Origin: Meconema thalassinum
Lineage: Eukaryota > Arthropoda > Insecta > Orthoptera > Tettigoniidae
DNA length: 64,000 nt
Reading direction: 5' to 3'
Assembly (NCBI GenBank): GCA_946902985.2
Contig: OX336397.1
Location: 157,101,890-157,165,889, forward strand
Below the pieces are notes generated by a model. That model did no database searches. It was given only the letters and a program-made list of their open reading frames with translations, and was not told the origin of the DNA. The position numbers were made by a program, and so were the translations under genes. Positions 32,287-42,603 of the stretch are shown in pieces; position 1 is the stretch's first letter, and each line of letters starts with the position of its first letter.

Positions 32287-32942
32287 AAATTACGAGCCTT
32301 ACAGTAGTCGCATATGATGTGTAACATCTGACATAGAAGAAACCTCACGTGAAATTGTTGATACACCGGTAATTTATAGTATTATTGGCACAAATATTAA
32401 TCTATTGTAAAAAGGAGTGTTTTACAGATATTGTAGTTTATAATAAGGAACTCATTTTATTAGATGATCTGTAGCTTCCACCAGCACTAGCCTAAATAAA
32501 GAATTCGATATGGATCAACTAGATTAATAAACGCGACACCGCTCATAACCTTAAATTCCTTATAAACAGGTCCTCTTGATTCACAGACCAACACGTAATT
32601 CCATATGGATTCTGTTAAAATGAGCCATATTGATATGATAAATATCGTTTAAAATGATCATCTGGTAGCAAAAATATCTACCCCGCCCAGGATTCGAACC
32701 CAAGATCTCTAGATTCACAGTCATACGCAATAACCCCACGGCTATTCCGACTACGCAAATATTGTGCACAAGATGGTGACATTTCCACGTTCCAATAATA
32801 CTGCATTACGGAATTAAGTTTCATTTATATTTTGCTTGTTTCGATAATGTTCCTGAGTGACATTGAGTTTAAAATGCCTTATGCCAATGCAATGCCGACT
32901 ACTTACTTCTTCTTCTTCTTCTTCTTCTTCGTCTTTTCCCGT

Positions 32943-35180
32943 TCATGCGGGGTCGACGTTTCTGACAAGTCGTTTCCATTTTCCTCGGTCCCAAATAGTG
33001 TTTTCTGTTAACTGCTTCTCCCGGAGATCATCATGCACGCAGTCCATCCATCTTCTTCTAGGCCTGCCTCTTTCCCTTTTGCCTTCCACCTCCAGACCAA
33101 GCACTCGCCTTCCTACATAATAACTCTCATCCCTGCGCTTAATGTGGCCATACCAGAGCAAGCGTCTTTCTTGCACTTTTTTTGATATTTCAGTCACTTT
33201 TACGCTGCCTCGTATGAAGGTGTTTTTGATGTGATCGTTCCTTGTAACACCACACATCCATCTTAGCATCTTCATTTCAGCTACTTCCAGTCGCTTGCAC
33301 TGTGACTGCACTGTTGGCCAAGTTTCTGCTCCGTATAGCATTGCAGGTCTCACTGCACATTTATAGGCTTTACCCTTTACTTGGATATTCAGTCTCCTGT
33401 CACAGAGAATACCAGATAACCTTTTCCAGTTTAACCAGGCAGCCTGAATTCGGTGGGTAATTTCCAGATCTAGATTGCCATCGTTAGATACAGTGGATCC
33501 CAGATACTTGAAACTGTCCCTTGCCTGTAGCTGGCTACCATCCATCTGAATAGTTTCATTTCCAGTTCCTCCAAGGCACAGGTATTCGGTCTTATTCCTA
33601 CTGATTTTAAGGCCTCTGTCCTCTATGGCTCTTCTCCAGCATTCCAGTTTATATTCAAGCTCTTCCCTGTGTGTGCTACATAAGACAATATCATCTGCAA
33701 ATAGCATACACCAAGGAGCTGGTTCTCTTAAGTTTTCAGAGAAGACATCCATTATTAGATCAAAAATATAGGGGCTTAGTGCAAATCCTTGGTGAAGACC
33801 TACTTGAACCGGTATAGTATCTGACAATCCTACACTGCTTCTAATTCGTGTCCTTGCTCCACGGTACATATCCTGAACAATGCGCACATACTTCTCCGGT
33901 ACTCCCTTGCATCTCATGCATCTCCATACCTCTTGACGGGGCACTCGATCATACGCTTTCTCTAGGTCTATGATCACCATATGTAGTTCTTTTCTCTTCT
34001 CCCTGTGCTTTTCCACGACCTGCCTAAGTGCAAAAATAGCATCTGTTGTTCCCTTTCCCGGCATAAATCCAAACTGTTCATCTCCTATTGTCGTCTCCAC
34101 CCGAAGCCTACTTTCAATAACTATCTCCCAGATCTTCATTGTGTGTGACATGAGTTTTATTCCTCTGTAATTTGCACAATCCTGAATGTCACCTTTCTCC
34201 TTATAAATGGGAATGATGGTACTCTCCCGCCATTCCTTGGACATTACTTCCTCTTGAAGTACCTGTTGGAATAGATTCCACAACATATCTATGCCCTCTT
34301 CATCCAGACATTTCCAAGCCTCCACTGGAATTTCATCGGGGCCGGTTGCTTTTCCACATTTCATTTTCCTAATAGCAGTTACAACCTCTTCCCTGCATAT
34401 GCCAGTTGTTACGTTGTGATTTGGGATACCATCCTCAAACACAAGACGGGCATTTTCCTCATTTAGCAACTTTTCAAAATATTCCTCCCATCTCTTCTTA
34501 ATATGCTCTTCATCTTGAATTACAATTCCTTGTTCACTTTTCATCTGCCTGATGTGTGTGAGATCTTTTGAAGCCCTGTCTCGTGCCTTAGCGATTCTGA
34601 AAAGCTTGGCCTCCCCTTCTGTGGTCTCTAGTTCTTCATAGACTTCCTTCCATGCAGCTGTCTTTGCTTTCCCTACAGCTCTTTTCACAACTTTATTTGC
34701 CTTTCTGTAGTGTTCTCTATCTTCGTCATTTCCAGACTCATCCCATTTCTTTTTTGCCTGTCGTTTTGCCTTGATGGCATCCTGAACCACATCATTCCAC
34801 CACCATGTTTCTTTATCCAGGGGAGCACCTTTCCCAGACGTCTTCCCCAAAACTTCTACACCTGCTTTCCTGATTGCTTCTGCATTTACTGTCCACCATC
34901 TCTGAACTCCTTCCACTGGCCGTGTTCCTTGCAACACCTTTTCCTTGAATTCACTTCTCAAAATAGGATCTTTCAATTTCCACCATTTAATTCTTGGAGT
35001 AATTTTCCTTGCTGTTCTTTTCTTAATGCCCGTGAATTCATAATCAATAACTAGCACTCTGTGTTGTGGTGTAACATGTTCCCCTACAATAACTTTACAA
35101 TTCTTAACCTCCTTCAAATGCATTCTTCTGCACAAAAGGAAATCTATTTGGCTCTCTCTTCCTCCACTTTTGTAGGTCAC
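32943..35180 (-). pseudogene. RTE LINE protein, endonuclease end plus reverse transcriptase
   Basis: An open frame of 745 codons. The first ~50 residues finish the endonuclease (RESQIDFLLC and TPQHRVLVIDYEF, with the catalytic Asp-His pair). The reverse transcriptase follows: KMKCGKATGPDEIPVEAW, IIPIYKEKGD, YRGIKLM, EQFGFMPGKGTTDAIF, then IDLEKAYDRVP (catalytic Asp, about residue 410). VGLHQGFALSPYIF follows, and FADDIVL has the catalytic Asp pair (about residue 493). The C-terminus has ERGRPRRRWMD and ends RNVDPA. The real protein begins at 35906 (about 985 residues in all, normal for RTE), and one frameshift near 35205 is the only clear defect. Confidence 0.92.
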
Positions 35181-35213
35181 CAGTTGCCTTTCGTTTTTCT
35201 TGAAGAAGGTGTT

Positions 35214-35906
35214 TCATATTGCTAGATCTAATGCCAAGGCAAAACTTAGCACTCTCTCACCCTCCTCATTTCTCGTACCAAATCCCCAGCCTCCATGCAC
35301 TCTCCTCACTACTTCCCCTTCCACACTGGTGCCAACATGTCCATTTAGATCTCCACCCAGAAATACCCTTTCATCTGCTGATATACTAGAAAGTTCCTGC
35401 TCCAGGTCCCTCCAAAAACCATCCTTTTCTTCCTCCTCACAGCCAACTTGGGGAGCATAGGCACTTACATTGGTAAACCCTTCCCCAAGGCACAGCTTCA
35501 CACTCATCAAGCGATCACTTCTCCTGTTTACACTGACTAGAGAGGGGATCAAATCGTTAGCCAGGATAATTCCAACACCATTTCTTCCCGCTCTGTTTGC
35601 TCCACTGTACAACAATTTAAAGCCACTTCCAAGCTCTCTTGCTTTATTACCTTTCCACCTAGTTTCTTGGACACACAGAATTCCAATTTTTCTTCTCATC
35701 ATTAGGTCCACAACCTCTCTTCCTTTCCCTGTCATCGATCCAACATTCAGGGTTCCAATTCTAATCTGGACTTGCTTCTTCAGCCGAGCCCGCCCATGAC
35801 TCGGTAGCCTTTGCTCATTTCTCACAAGAGGCACGCGGGACCCTTGCGCGTCGCTTCCGGGGAACGCCCTAGCAGTTTCCGAGGCTAAATTTACAGAACT
35901 TGTCAT
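35214..35906 (-). pseudogene. RTE LINE protein, N-terminal part (AP endonuclease)
   Basis: An N-terminal stretch of about 50 residues is followed by an exonuclease-endonuclease-phosphatase domain that would nick target DNA to prime reverse transcription. Visible motifs are IRIGTLNVGSMTGKG, GILCVQETRWKG (catalytic Glu), NVSAYAPQVG and FLGGDLNGHVGT (Asp and Asn). Proteins of this kind are often named craniofacial development protein 2-like in databases because of this domain. The frame ends after ALALDLAI at 35214. A one-base shift there separates it from the frame that continues the domain. Confidence 0.9.
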
Positions 35907-35936
35907 ATTTGTACGGTTTTGGCAGTTTTTTTTATA

Positions 35937-35962
35937 GCCGGATGCCCTTCCTGACGCTAACC
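35937..35962 (-). other. Module GTCAGGAAGGGCATCCGGC shared with SINEs
   Basis: Lies just upstream of the RTE coding start and recurs in SINE7 (about 43044-43064) and, with small changes, in the SINE3 tail (23312-23332). It may mark SINEs that borrowed RTE sequence. Confidence 0.7.
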
Positions 35963-36605
35963 CTTTACTAATTTCTGGGATAACAGAGAATAAAGCTATC
36001 TACAATAAAACAAGTATTAAAAAACCATAGCCTACATATAAAAATTGTAAGTAATATATAAACGTTAGGGATCGACAGCTGCTTCACGGTGGACGCATAC
36101 GCAATTAATCGCTTAGTATGCATGCGATGAATCCGGTAATGACAATAGCTTAAGGCTATAATTGTAACTGCTGGATTGATGTGGATATTGCGAACATAAC
36201 CTTATATATATTTGTCCATTGATTGACTCCTGGAAAGATCGACCAACATATAAATGCGTGTGGGTATTAGACGTCAGGAGTTTCAGGTATCAAGGTGGCT
36301 GTGGAAGTTCATGATCATTGAAGCTAGGAACTATAAACTGTCCAATCAATGTCAAACAAAAACAACATGGCTGCTATTTGGACATCGACTACTTACAATG
36401 TTTGATATTAAGGCATTTTACCATTTAAATACTGATACGATGACTTCGAACATGTACCATGTCATTTGTTTAAATCACTTGACACCAGAGGTCGCATGAG
36501 CGTTTTCCGTTCAGTATGTCATATACATTCCACATGACCGAGAGTGCGTCATGGTATCAATTTTCGACACCGCGCGCTGATTGTTTCTCTTACCAGTGCC
36601 AGCTG

Positions 36606-36870
36606 GATCGATCGATCGAGTTGGCAGTGCATCTTATACTTCCGTTCGATCCACCACTGCCAGCTAGGGCACACTTCCATTCGATCGATCGAGTGGGCAG
36701 TGCATACTTCCGTTGTCCACCACTGCCAGCTAGTACACTTCCGTTTGATCGATCGAGCGGGCAGTGCATACTTCCGTTGTCCACCACTGCCAGGTAATAC
36801 ACTTCCGTTTGATCGATCGAGGGGGCAGTGCATACTTCCGTTTGATCCACCACTGCCAGCTCGATCGTTC
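36606..36870 (+). repeat. Tandem units of about 64-74 bp with GATCGATCGA palindromes
   Basis: Four units, with GATCGATCGAG at about 36607, 36681, 36749 and 36813. Each also contains GGCAGTGCATACTTCCG, then CCACCACTGCC, so GGCAGTG and CACTGCC can pair as a hairpin in every unit. It begins where repeat P ends, and it is absent after P copy 2. Confidence 0.85.
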
Positions 36871-36929
36871 CGATCCACTTCTGTCCCCAATTTTCAAAAT
36901 CACTCCCACAAAACTATCCAGCAACCGAG

Positions 36930-37600
36930 CGGGAAGATGTTACACATCAAAATAACCATGTCCTGGAACACTAAATTAAGGCATTATCAAACAGTTGTCA
37001 GACCAGAAACTTTGTATGCTGCAGAAACACTTAAATTAACAAGATTTGGTGATTTAGACAAATTAGAGAAGAATGAAAGACGAATTATGGAAAAAGTATT
37101 GGGAGCTAAACGAAATAATAACGCAGAATATAGGTTACGACCAAATAGAGAGTTATATTTGAAATGTGAAGAATTAACCGATGTAATGAAAAAGAAAAGA
37201 TTAAAATTTTTCAGGCACATTTATAGAATGGGAAAATAGTAGACTAACTAAACAAATCTTCAACTTGCTGAATAGTTACAAATCCAAGCCCACATGGTTC
37301 ATTGAAATTGACAAACATTTGACAAACGCCAGAATTCAGACAGACACAATAGCAAACAGATCACTCTTCAGAGAAGCTATTCAAAAGGCAGAATTTCGAG
37401 AAAGGAAGAAAGAAAGAAAGAAAGAAACAAACAAACAAACAAACAAACAAAGAAACAAACAACTCACAGAAAGTGGACTCAAGAGGAGAAAGATTGACAC
37501 TAGAGAAGGATGAAAGACATTTGGAAACAAAGGAAATTAAATGCAATGGACAATAGCCAAAGTTGTTTCATCGAAAGAAGAAGTCGAAGAAGAAGAAGAA
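36930..37600 (+). pseudogene. LINE 3' end with (GAA)n-type tail, copy 3
   Basis: The frame at 36544-37239 becomes LINE-like from about 36960: LRHYQTVVRPETLYAAETLK, NERRIMEKVLGAKRNNNAEY and DVMKKKRLKFFRHIYRMGK. It shifts frame at a stop and continues as SKPTWFIEIDKHLTNARIQT from 37265. A GAAA/AAAC microsatellite (37403-37462) has expanded inside the coding region. It ends with GAAGAAGTCGAAGAAGAAGA near 37576-37600. The reading frame before 36960 belongs to the GATCGATCGA array. Confidence 0.75.
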
Positions 37601-37816
37601 ATGTTAAGTGTTTCAAAACAATAACAGAGCTACAGAATTATAGTTTGGGGCTAGGTGAACTTAATCTGGATTCTCAGAATGTCCAGTACACTGAGTCTCT
37701 GAGAGATTGTATTAGAATATGATATATTTGTTGAACAAATTGTAAACGTTCCGCAACTATACATTCATGTACACGGTGCTGATGCCTAAGATGTTCCAAG
37801 CCACTGAATGAAAAAG

Positions 37817-38395
37817 ATACAGTCAGTCTGAGAGACTAGACTTTATATCATTTCAAATGACGCATGCTACAAATGCTACACATGCTAGAAAGGCTCAGGA
37901 GGGCTTCCCAGGACTCTTTCAACATACTCCATACAGCACGAGATTTAGCTTTAGTAGATATAATAGGAATATTACTGTCAACAGACTCTATTATTTACAC
38001 ACTTTACGTAAACTGTAAGTAAGAAAGTTTAACGAACGATCCACAGACTCCATTATTAACACAACTTTACTACCCTGCTCAAATTGTAAACAGTAAGTAA
38101 GCAAGCTTAACGAACGGATCCGCAAGTACAGAGATAGCAAGAATCACGTGAACGCTTCATGATCACCAAGTTGCAAGTCATTCATTATCACACAGCTAGG
38201 GCGTAGGCTTCCCGCACGGGGAACGGGGAGCGGGAGGTCCCCTCTGCTACATGACGTCACGCACTCGCCGTCTCAGACTCGGTGCATATGCACTGAACAA
38301 CATGATGACGTCATACACGCCGTAACCGTAACGCATAACGTAAGACCCAAGCATAACGACGAAGTCGACAAGATCATTTGAAATGATAAAAACAA
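37817..38395 (-). repeat. Repeat R, copy 2
   Basis: Ends are TATCATTTCAAATGA (37846-37860) and TCATTTGAAATGATA (about 38376-38390), perfect inverted repeats of 15 bp. They match the ends of R copy 1 in opposite orientation, together with the CGACGAAGTCGACAAGATC block. The middle contains two direct copies of AGACTC.ATTATT.ACAC followed by GTAAGTAAG (about 37978 and 38043). Confidence 0.58.
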
Positions 38396-39020
38396 GAATA
38401 GCTGCATTCCCAGATAGAAAAAGTCTTCCTGTCGCTTCACGAGTTCCCTATCAAACAAATATAATGACAGGTGTTTGTTTACGACGACACCTTTGGGAAC
38501 GATACCTTGTTTACCCCTTTATGGGATAGTGATCTCTATTATCAACCACCTGTCATAAGGACAGTTTATACTTTCAAAGATGCTGATAGTCGAATCTTTC
38601 AGCCGAATTTCGGAGAATTTTCATGCCCAAATGCTAGTATTTCTATAGAACAAATATTATATACGTATCTACTTGACGTAATGTGTTGGATAAAATTTTA
38701 AATATTTTAAAACTAAAATCGTTAACAATTAAAGTGTAAAAATAAAATATAAATATAGAAAGAAAAATCATACAAATAAAATTACAATAATAAAAGAAAT
38801 ATACAAATTAAAATAATAAATATAACTGTATATAAAATATGAAAAATAATTACAAAATTCAATTCGAAATAAGTTAATTAATTCATTCAAATAAAATAAC
38901 AAAATTAAATCTATAAGAACATAAATTGAAAATCAAAAATAAATATATTAACATTAAAATTAAAGAAACAAAAAATAACAATAATTAAAACAAATTAAAA
39001 TGTAGAAACGCATAAAAGTA
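38396..39020. other. Unclassified; 38700-39010 is almost pure A/T
   Basis: The first 300 bp hold a fortuitous 76-codon frame. The next 310 bp are low-complexity A/T (repeated AAATAAAAT-like words) with no other structure seen. Confidence 0.5.
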
Positions 39021-40414
39021 AACAAGAAGTTCCGTGAAGAACTATACAGCCTACTGTTCATGCCAATGATTATTCTACAGTGTATGAACCTATCTAGAAT
39101 AATGACGAAATTAAGTTGGTAATATCGAAATGTTTAATTAGTTAGAAATATACCTGGTATAATGTAGCCTAATAGAGCACTACAGTTGGCAGCCCGGGCA
39201 ACTGAATATATTCTTAGTTCCATCTCTTAAGGTACAGAATACAAAATTTGGTTGAAGTCCAATGGACGTTACATACACTGGATCTATCAGAACGCGTAAA
39301 AGCATGTTGCCAACAATACCATGCGTGTGCTGGTCAGAAATAATCTGAAATATTATGATATCTTGTTGAGCCAATTTTGGATGAAATCAATTTGTTAGTA
39401 TAGAAGTTACAAGTATTTTAAAATTGGACATATTAGAAGGCATAGAATCATGTTGTCAGCACTGCCTTGTATTAATTACTCCAAATTAATCTAGAATGTC
39501 AGGTGCTATACGTGTGCAAAGTATAGAGCTGCTGGCTTGCATACTTTATAGTATATTGATATTAGGGTAAAAAATATAGACATCATTTATTAACAGTTGG
39601 CAGCCCTGATTGCTAATAACAATACTTATAGTCATATCTGTTATGCTACACATAGCACATACGAAATTTGGTTGAAATCCAACTGATAGTATAGAAGTTA
39701 CATGTATTTAAAAATTGGTACTATCAGCAGGCTTATAATCATAATCATGTTGGTAGAACTGACGTATATAAGTTACTCCAAATTTATATAAAATGTCAGA
39801 ATATACGTGTGCATAGTTTAAAGCTGTTGGCTTGCATACTTTCTGATATATTGGTATTTTGATATAAAATATTAGAGAGAGCAATTATTAACAGTTGGCA
39901 GCCCTTAAGGCTCTTAAGAATACGCTCAGTCATATCTGTTTATGTACAGATATTACATACAAAATTTGGTTGAAATCCAATTGATAGTGTAGAAGTAATA
40001 TGCATTTAAACATTGGACGCATCACAAGGCTTAAAATTATTTTGGCAACACTGTCATGGTTGGCCTCCTGGAAATTAAACTGAAATAGTATTATCTACAT
40101 GTGTGCCAATTTTGGAATAGCTCCCATGCATACCTTGCAAGACATCCAACATGGAGCTCAAATTTCTAGTGCGTTTTTTCAGCAGTTGGTAGCACTGACA
40201 TCATTTTCAAATATGGACGTGAGCTATTCCGGTGCACATCTTTACTCATACTAAATTTGGTTTTGATTGCTGCAGCCGTTTAGGAGTAGATAGGGGAGGA
40301 CACACACACACAGACAGACAGACAGAAGGACAGACAGACAGACACACATTTTCCCGGATCGATCTCAAAAGTCTACTTTTTCATCATTTTTGCAAAATGT
40401 GAAAAGTAGGCTAA
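39021..40414 (+). mobile_element. HINE-like element, family B, copy 4
   Basis: Starts AACAAGAAGTTCCGTGAAGA and ends GAAAAGTAGGCTAA. The microsatellite is at about 40300-40347. Internal AGTTGGCAGCCC units at about 39183, 39594 and 39893. Diverged from the other B copies by scattered changes and small deletions. Confidence 0.75.
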
Positions 40415-41380
40415 AAATAGTTTTTCCCTATCAAGGGTTAAGATTTTATTTTGTTTTATTTGTGCGACACACTGTACACTGGGTGAGCAACCAGCGAGAT
40501 TCGCAAAAGAAAACTATATTATTTTGAATTTCACCAGGTGCACCACCACATGTGCAGTGTAACAAGGCCTGACGAGAGCGAGGGGCAAGTGGGGCTGCAG
40601 ACCCGGGACTCGGACTTGTTAAACGGGACCGGAATGGCTTACAGTTGACAACCTCATCCAAACTCATTTCTAAACCATTTTGATTTTTCATATAAGGCTA
40701 ATGTATGTTCAATATAAACGCAACCAATGCATAGTATCCAAAACATTACAAGGAGAATTACAATGAATTTTATAAATATCTATTGTGTCTTTAGCTTCTC
40801 AGCCGGGCTGTCAGAGTTATTCTTTTAATTTATAACGTACAGAAGTTGAAGATTATCTTTTGGTAAGCTTCTAATTCAATATTTGAAAAATTCACTATAT
40901 ACTTCATACATCTCTGAAAGAAGCAACGCTTATTCATGTGGAACCCAACGACGGTCAAATACAAGGAAAATGAAATTTTAAATACACAGTGATTATAATC
41001 TTGAAGTAAAACAGCAAGCAATGGGACAAACAGAAGAGTGGCTAAAGAACTGAAAACCAAGTCAACTGATATTCAATATGGACATGCTAAATTCCAAGTG
41101 TTTTTTTTTGGGGGGGGGGGGGGGTAAGCAAATTCAAGTTCAATAATTCCAAAATAATGTCACCAATTGAAGAATGTGATCGGGCCCGGAAGCCCTCGAC
41201 CTAGGGCCCGTGACCGCTCGCTACGGCCCTGAGTGAAACCAGGCAGAAAGCTGGTGAATGTCACTCAGGCAGAGGGAACTCGTCCAACTTGACTTCGACC
41301 GTTGATACGTGACATTATTGTCAGACTGGTTACATAGAACATCGTCTCACAAAATAGCATAGATCCACCCCAGCCTTATT
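40415..41380. other. Unclassified; includes a T8-G15 run
   Basis: About 970 bp with no coding frame. A run of T followed by about 15 G lies at 41101-41125. The part 41180-41230 is GC-rich (GGGCCCGGAAGCCC, CCTAGGGCCCGTGACCG). Confidence 0.4.
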
Positions 41381-41384
41381 AGGA

Positions 41385-42540
41385 ACTAGCCGTACCCGGC
41401 ATAAGTTGCAATACCAATCAAAGAAAGTGTTGGCGTTGTAACTTCGTTAGTTGAAGTGCCTTTGGATACAAAATATTTTGTTTTTCTTTTTCCGTGAACT
41501 GCCTCTAAACTATTGTAAAATGGCTTTACTATCTCAGAACCATTCGTGGGAGAGTGCTCAACAACCCACCCAAGTTTCATCGCAATCGCATGAATGGCAT
41601 ATGAACGCGTACGGGACTTTGTTTAAACGATTCGCGTGCCGTCACCCATTTGTTGAATCTACTCGTGCGCTACCTATTGTAACATGGATTAACTAAGTAA
41701 GAAATATTTGCATGAGTGTAAACAACAACTCACCAAAGTTTAATCGCAATCGTATGAATGGTTCATGAACGCATAGGCTACGGCACTTTCTTGAAAAAAA
41801 GTCACACCCTGTCACTCATTTGTTGAATCTACTCGTGCGCTACCAACTGTAAAATGGATTTACTAAGTCAGAAACCTTAACGGGAGTGTATACGATAACT
41901 CGTTAAAGATTCAACGCAATCGGGTGAATGGTATATGAAACAAAAGTTTAGTGTTTTTTTTGTCAGTCAATACGACTGAAAAGCACTAAACTTTTGTTTA
42001 CTAATGCAACACTGTAAAATGGCTTCAAACCCCATAGTGGTATATGAAAGTATACGGGATTTTGTTGAAATGATTCGCGTGCCGTAACTCATTTGTTAAA
42101 TCTATTTCACAAACTTTTGCAGGAGTGTGCACAACAACTCACAAAAGTTCCAAAACAATCGGATGAATGGTACTGTATATGAACGTATATAGGACTATGT
42201 AAAAACGATACGCGCGCCGTCACCCATTTGTTGAATCAACTCGTGTGCTGCCTATTGTAACATGGATTTACTAAGTCAAAAACCTTTGCAAGAGTGTACA
42301 CAACAACTAACCAAAGTTTCATTGTAATCGGATGAATGGCATATGAGCGCATGTGCGACCATGTTGAAACGAATCGCATGTCATTTTACTGAAGGTACTC
42401 GCGCGCTATCTATAACTATCCCTGGAGTGTGCATAACAACTCACCAAACTTTGATAGCAATCGGATGAATGGTGTATGTATGGTTAAGGGACGAACCAAC
42501 AACCATTCATTTTTATATATATATATAATATAGTAGATGT
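41385..42540 (+). repeat. Element S: degenerate tandem units of about 170 bp
   Basis: Begins ACTAGCCGTACCCGGCATAA, a kind of start seen in many arthropod interspersed repeats, and ends in a (TA)n run at 42516-42532. Units share CACCCATTTGTTGAATCTAC, then CTCACCAAAGTTTCATCGCA and GGATGAATGGTATATGA. Clear unit points are at 41645, 41814 and 42222. No protein. Confidence 0.6.
41938..41999. repeat. 62-bp foldback
   Basis: AAACAAAAGTTTAGTG at the left pairs exactly with CACTAAACTTTTGTTT at the right, with further partial pairing (CAGTC/GACTG) inside. It interrupts a unit of element S. Confidence 0.9.
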
Positions 42541-42603
42541 TGTAGGACCTACAACATTAAGTGATAGTACCCTGTTACACAAGTTTCAGTAATGAAAAAA
42601 AAA

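Larger units (their letters stand above)
32907..36385 (-). mobile_element. RTE-clade LINE, full length
   Basis: A 3479-bp non-LTR retrotransposon in reverse orientation, flanked by a perfect 11-bp target duplication CGACTACTTAC (32896-32906 and 36386-36396). The 3' end is a (GAA)n tail at about 32907-32931. About 480 bp of 5' leader precedes the first ATG at 35906. Size, single EN-RT protein and simple-repeat tail fit the RTE clade. Another copy of the target (43440-43460) shows the empty site. Confidence 0.93.
32289..36606 (+). repeat. Repeat P, copy 1, split by a full-length RTE LINE
   Basis: The P sequence covers 32289-32906 and 36397-36606, about 828 bp when joined. The copy at 42604-43663 matches it without the LINE. 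A tRNA-like stretch on the minus strand at 32670-32765 (B box GGGTTCGAATCCTG) suggests P contains a SINE. The first ~47 bp recur alone at 51915-51960. Confidence 0.75.

Noticed and set aside
32943..35906. Host craniofacial development protein 2-like gene
   Set aside because: That database name reflects the endonuclease domain. Here it is joined to a reverse transcriptase within an element with a target duplication.
36544..37239. 231-codon frame as a single protein
   Set aside because: The first 130 codons are the GATCGATCGA array and only the last ~90 are a LINE scrap.
38700..39010. Replication origin or scaffold-attachment region in the A/T-rich block
   Set aside because: Only base composition supports it; no specific motif was seen.
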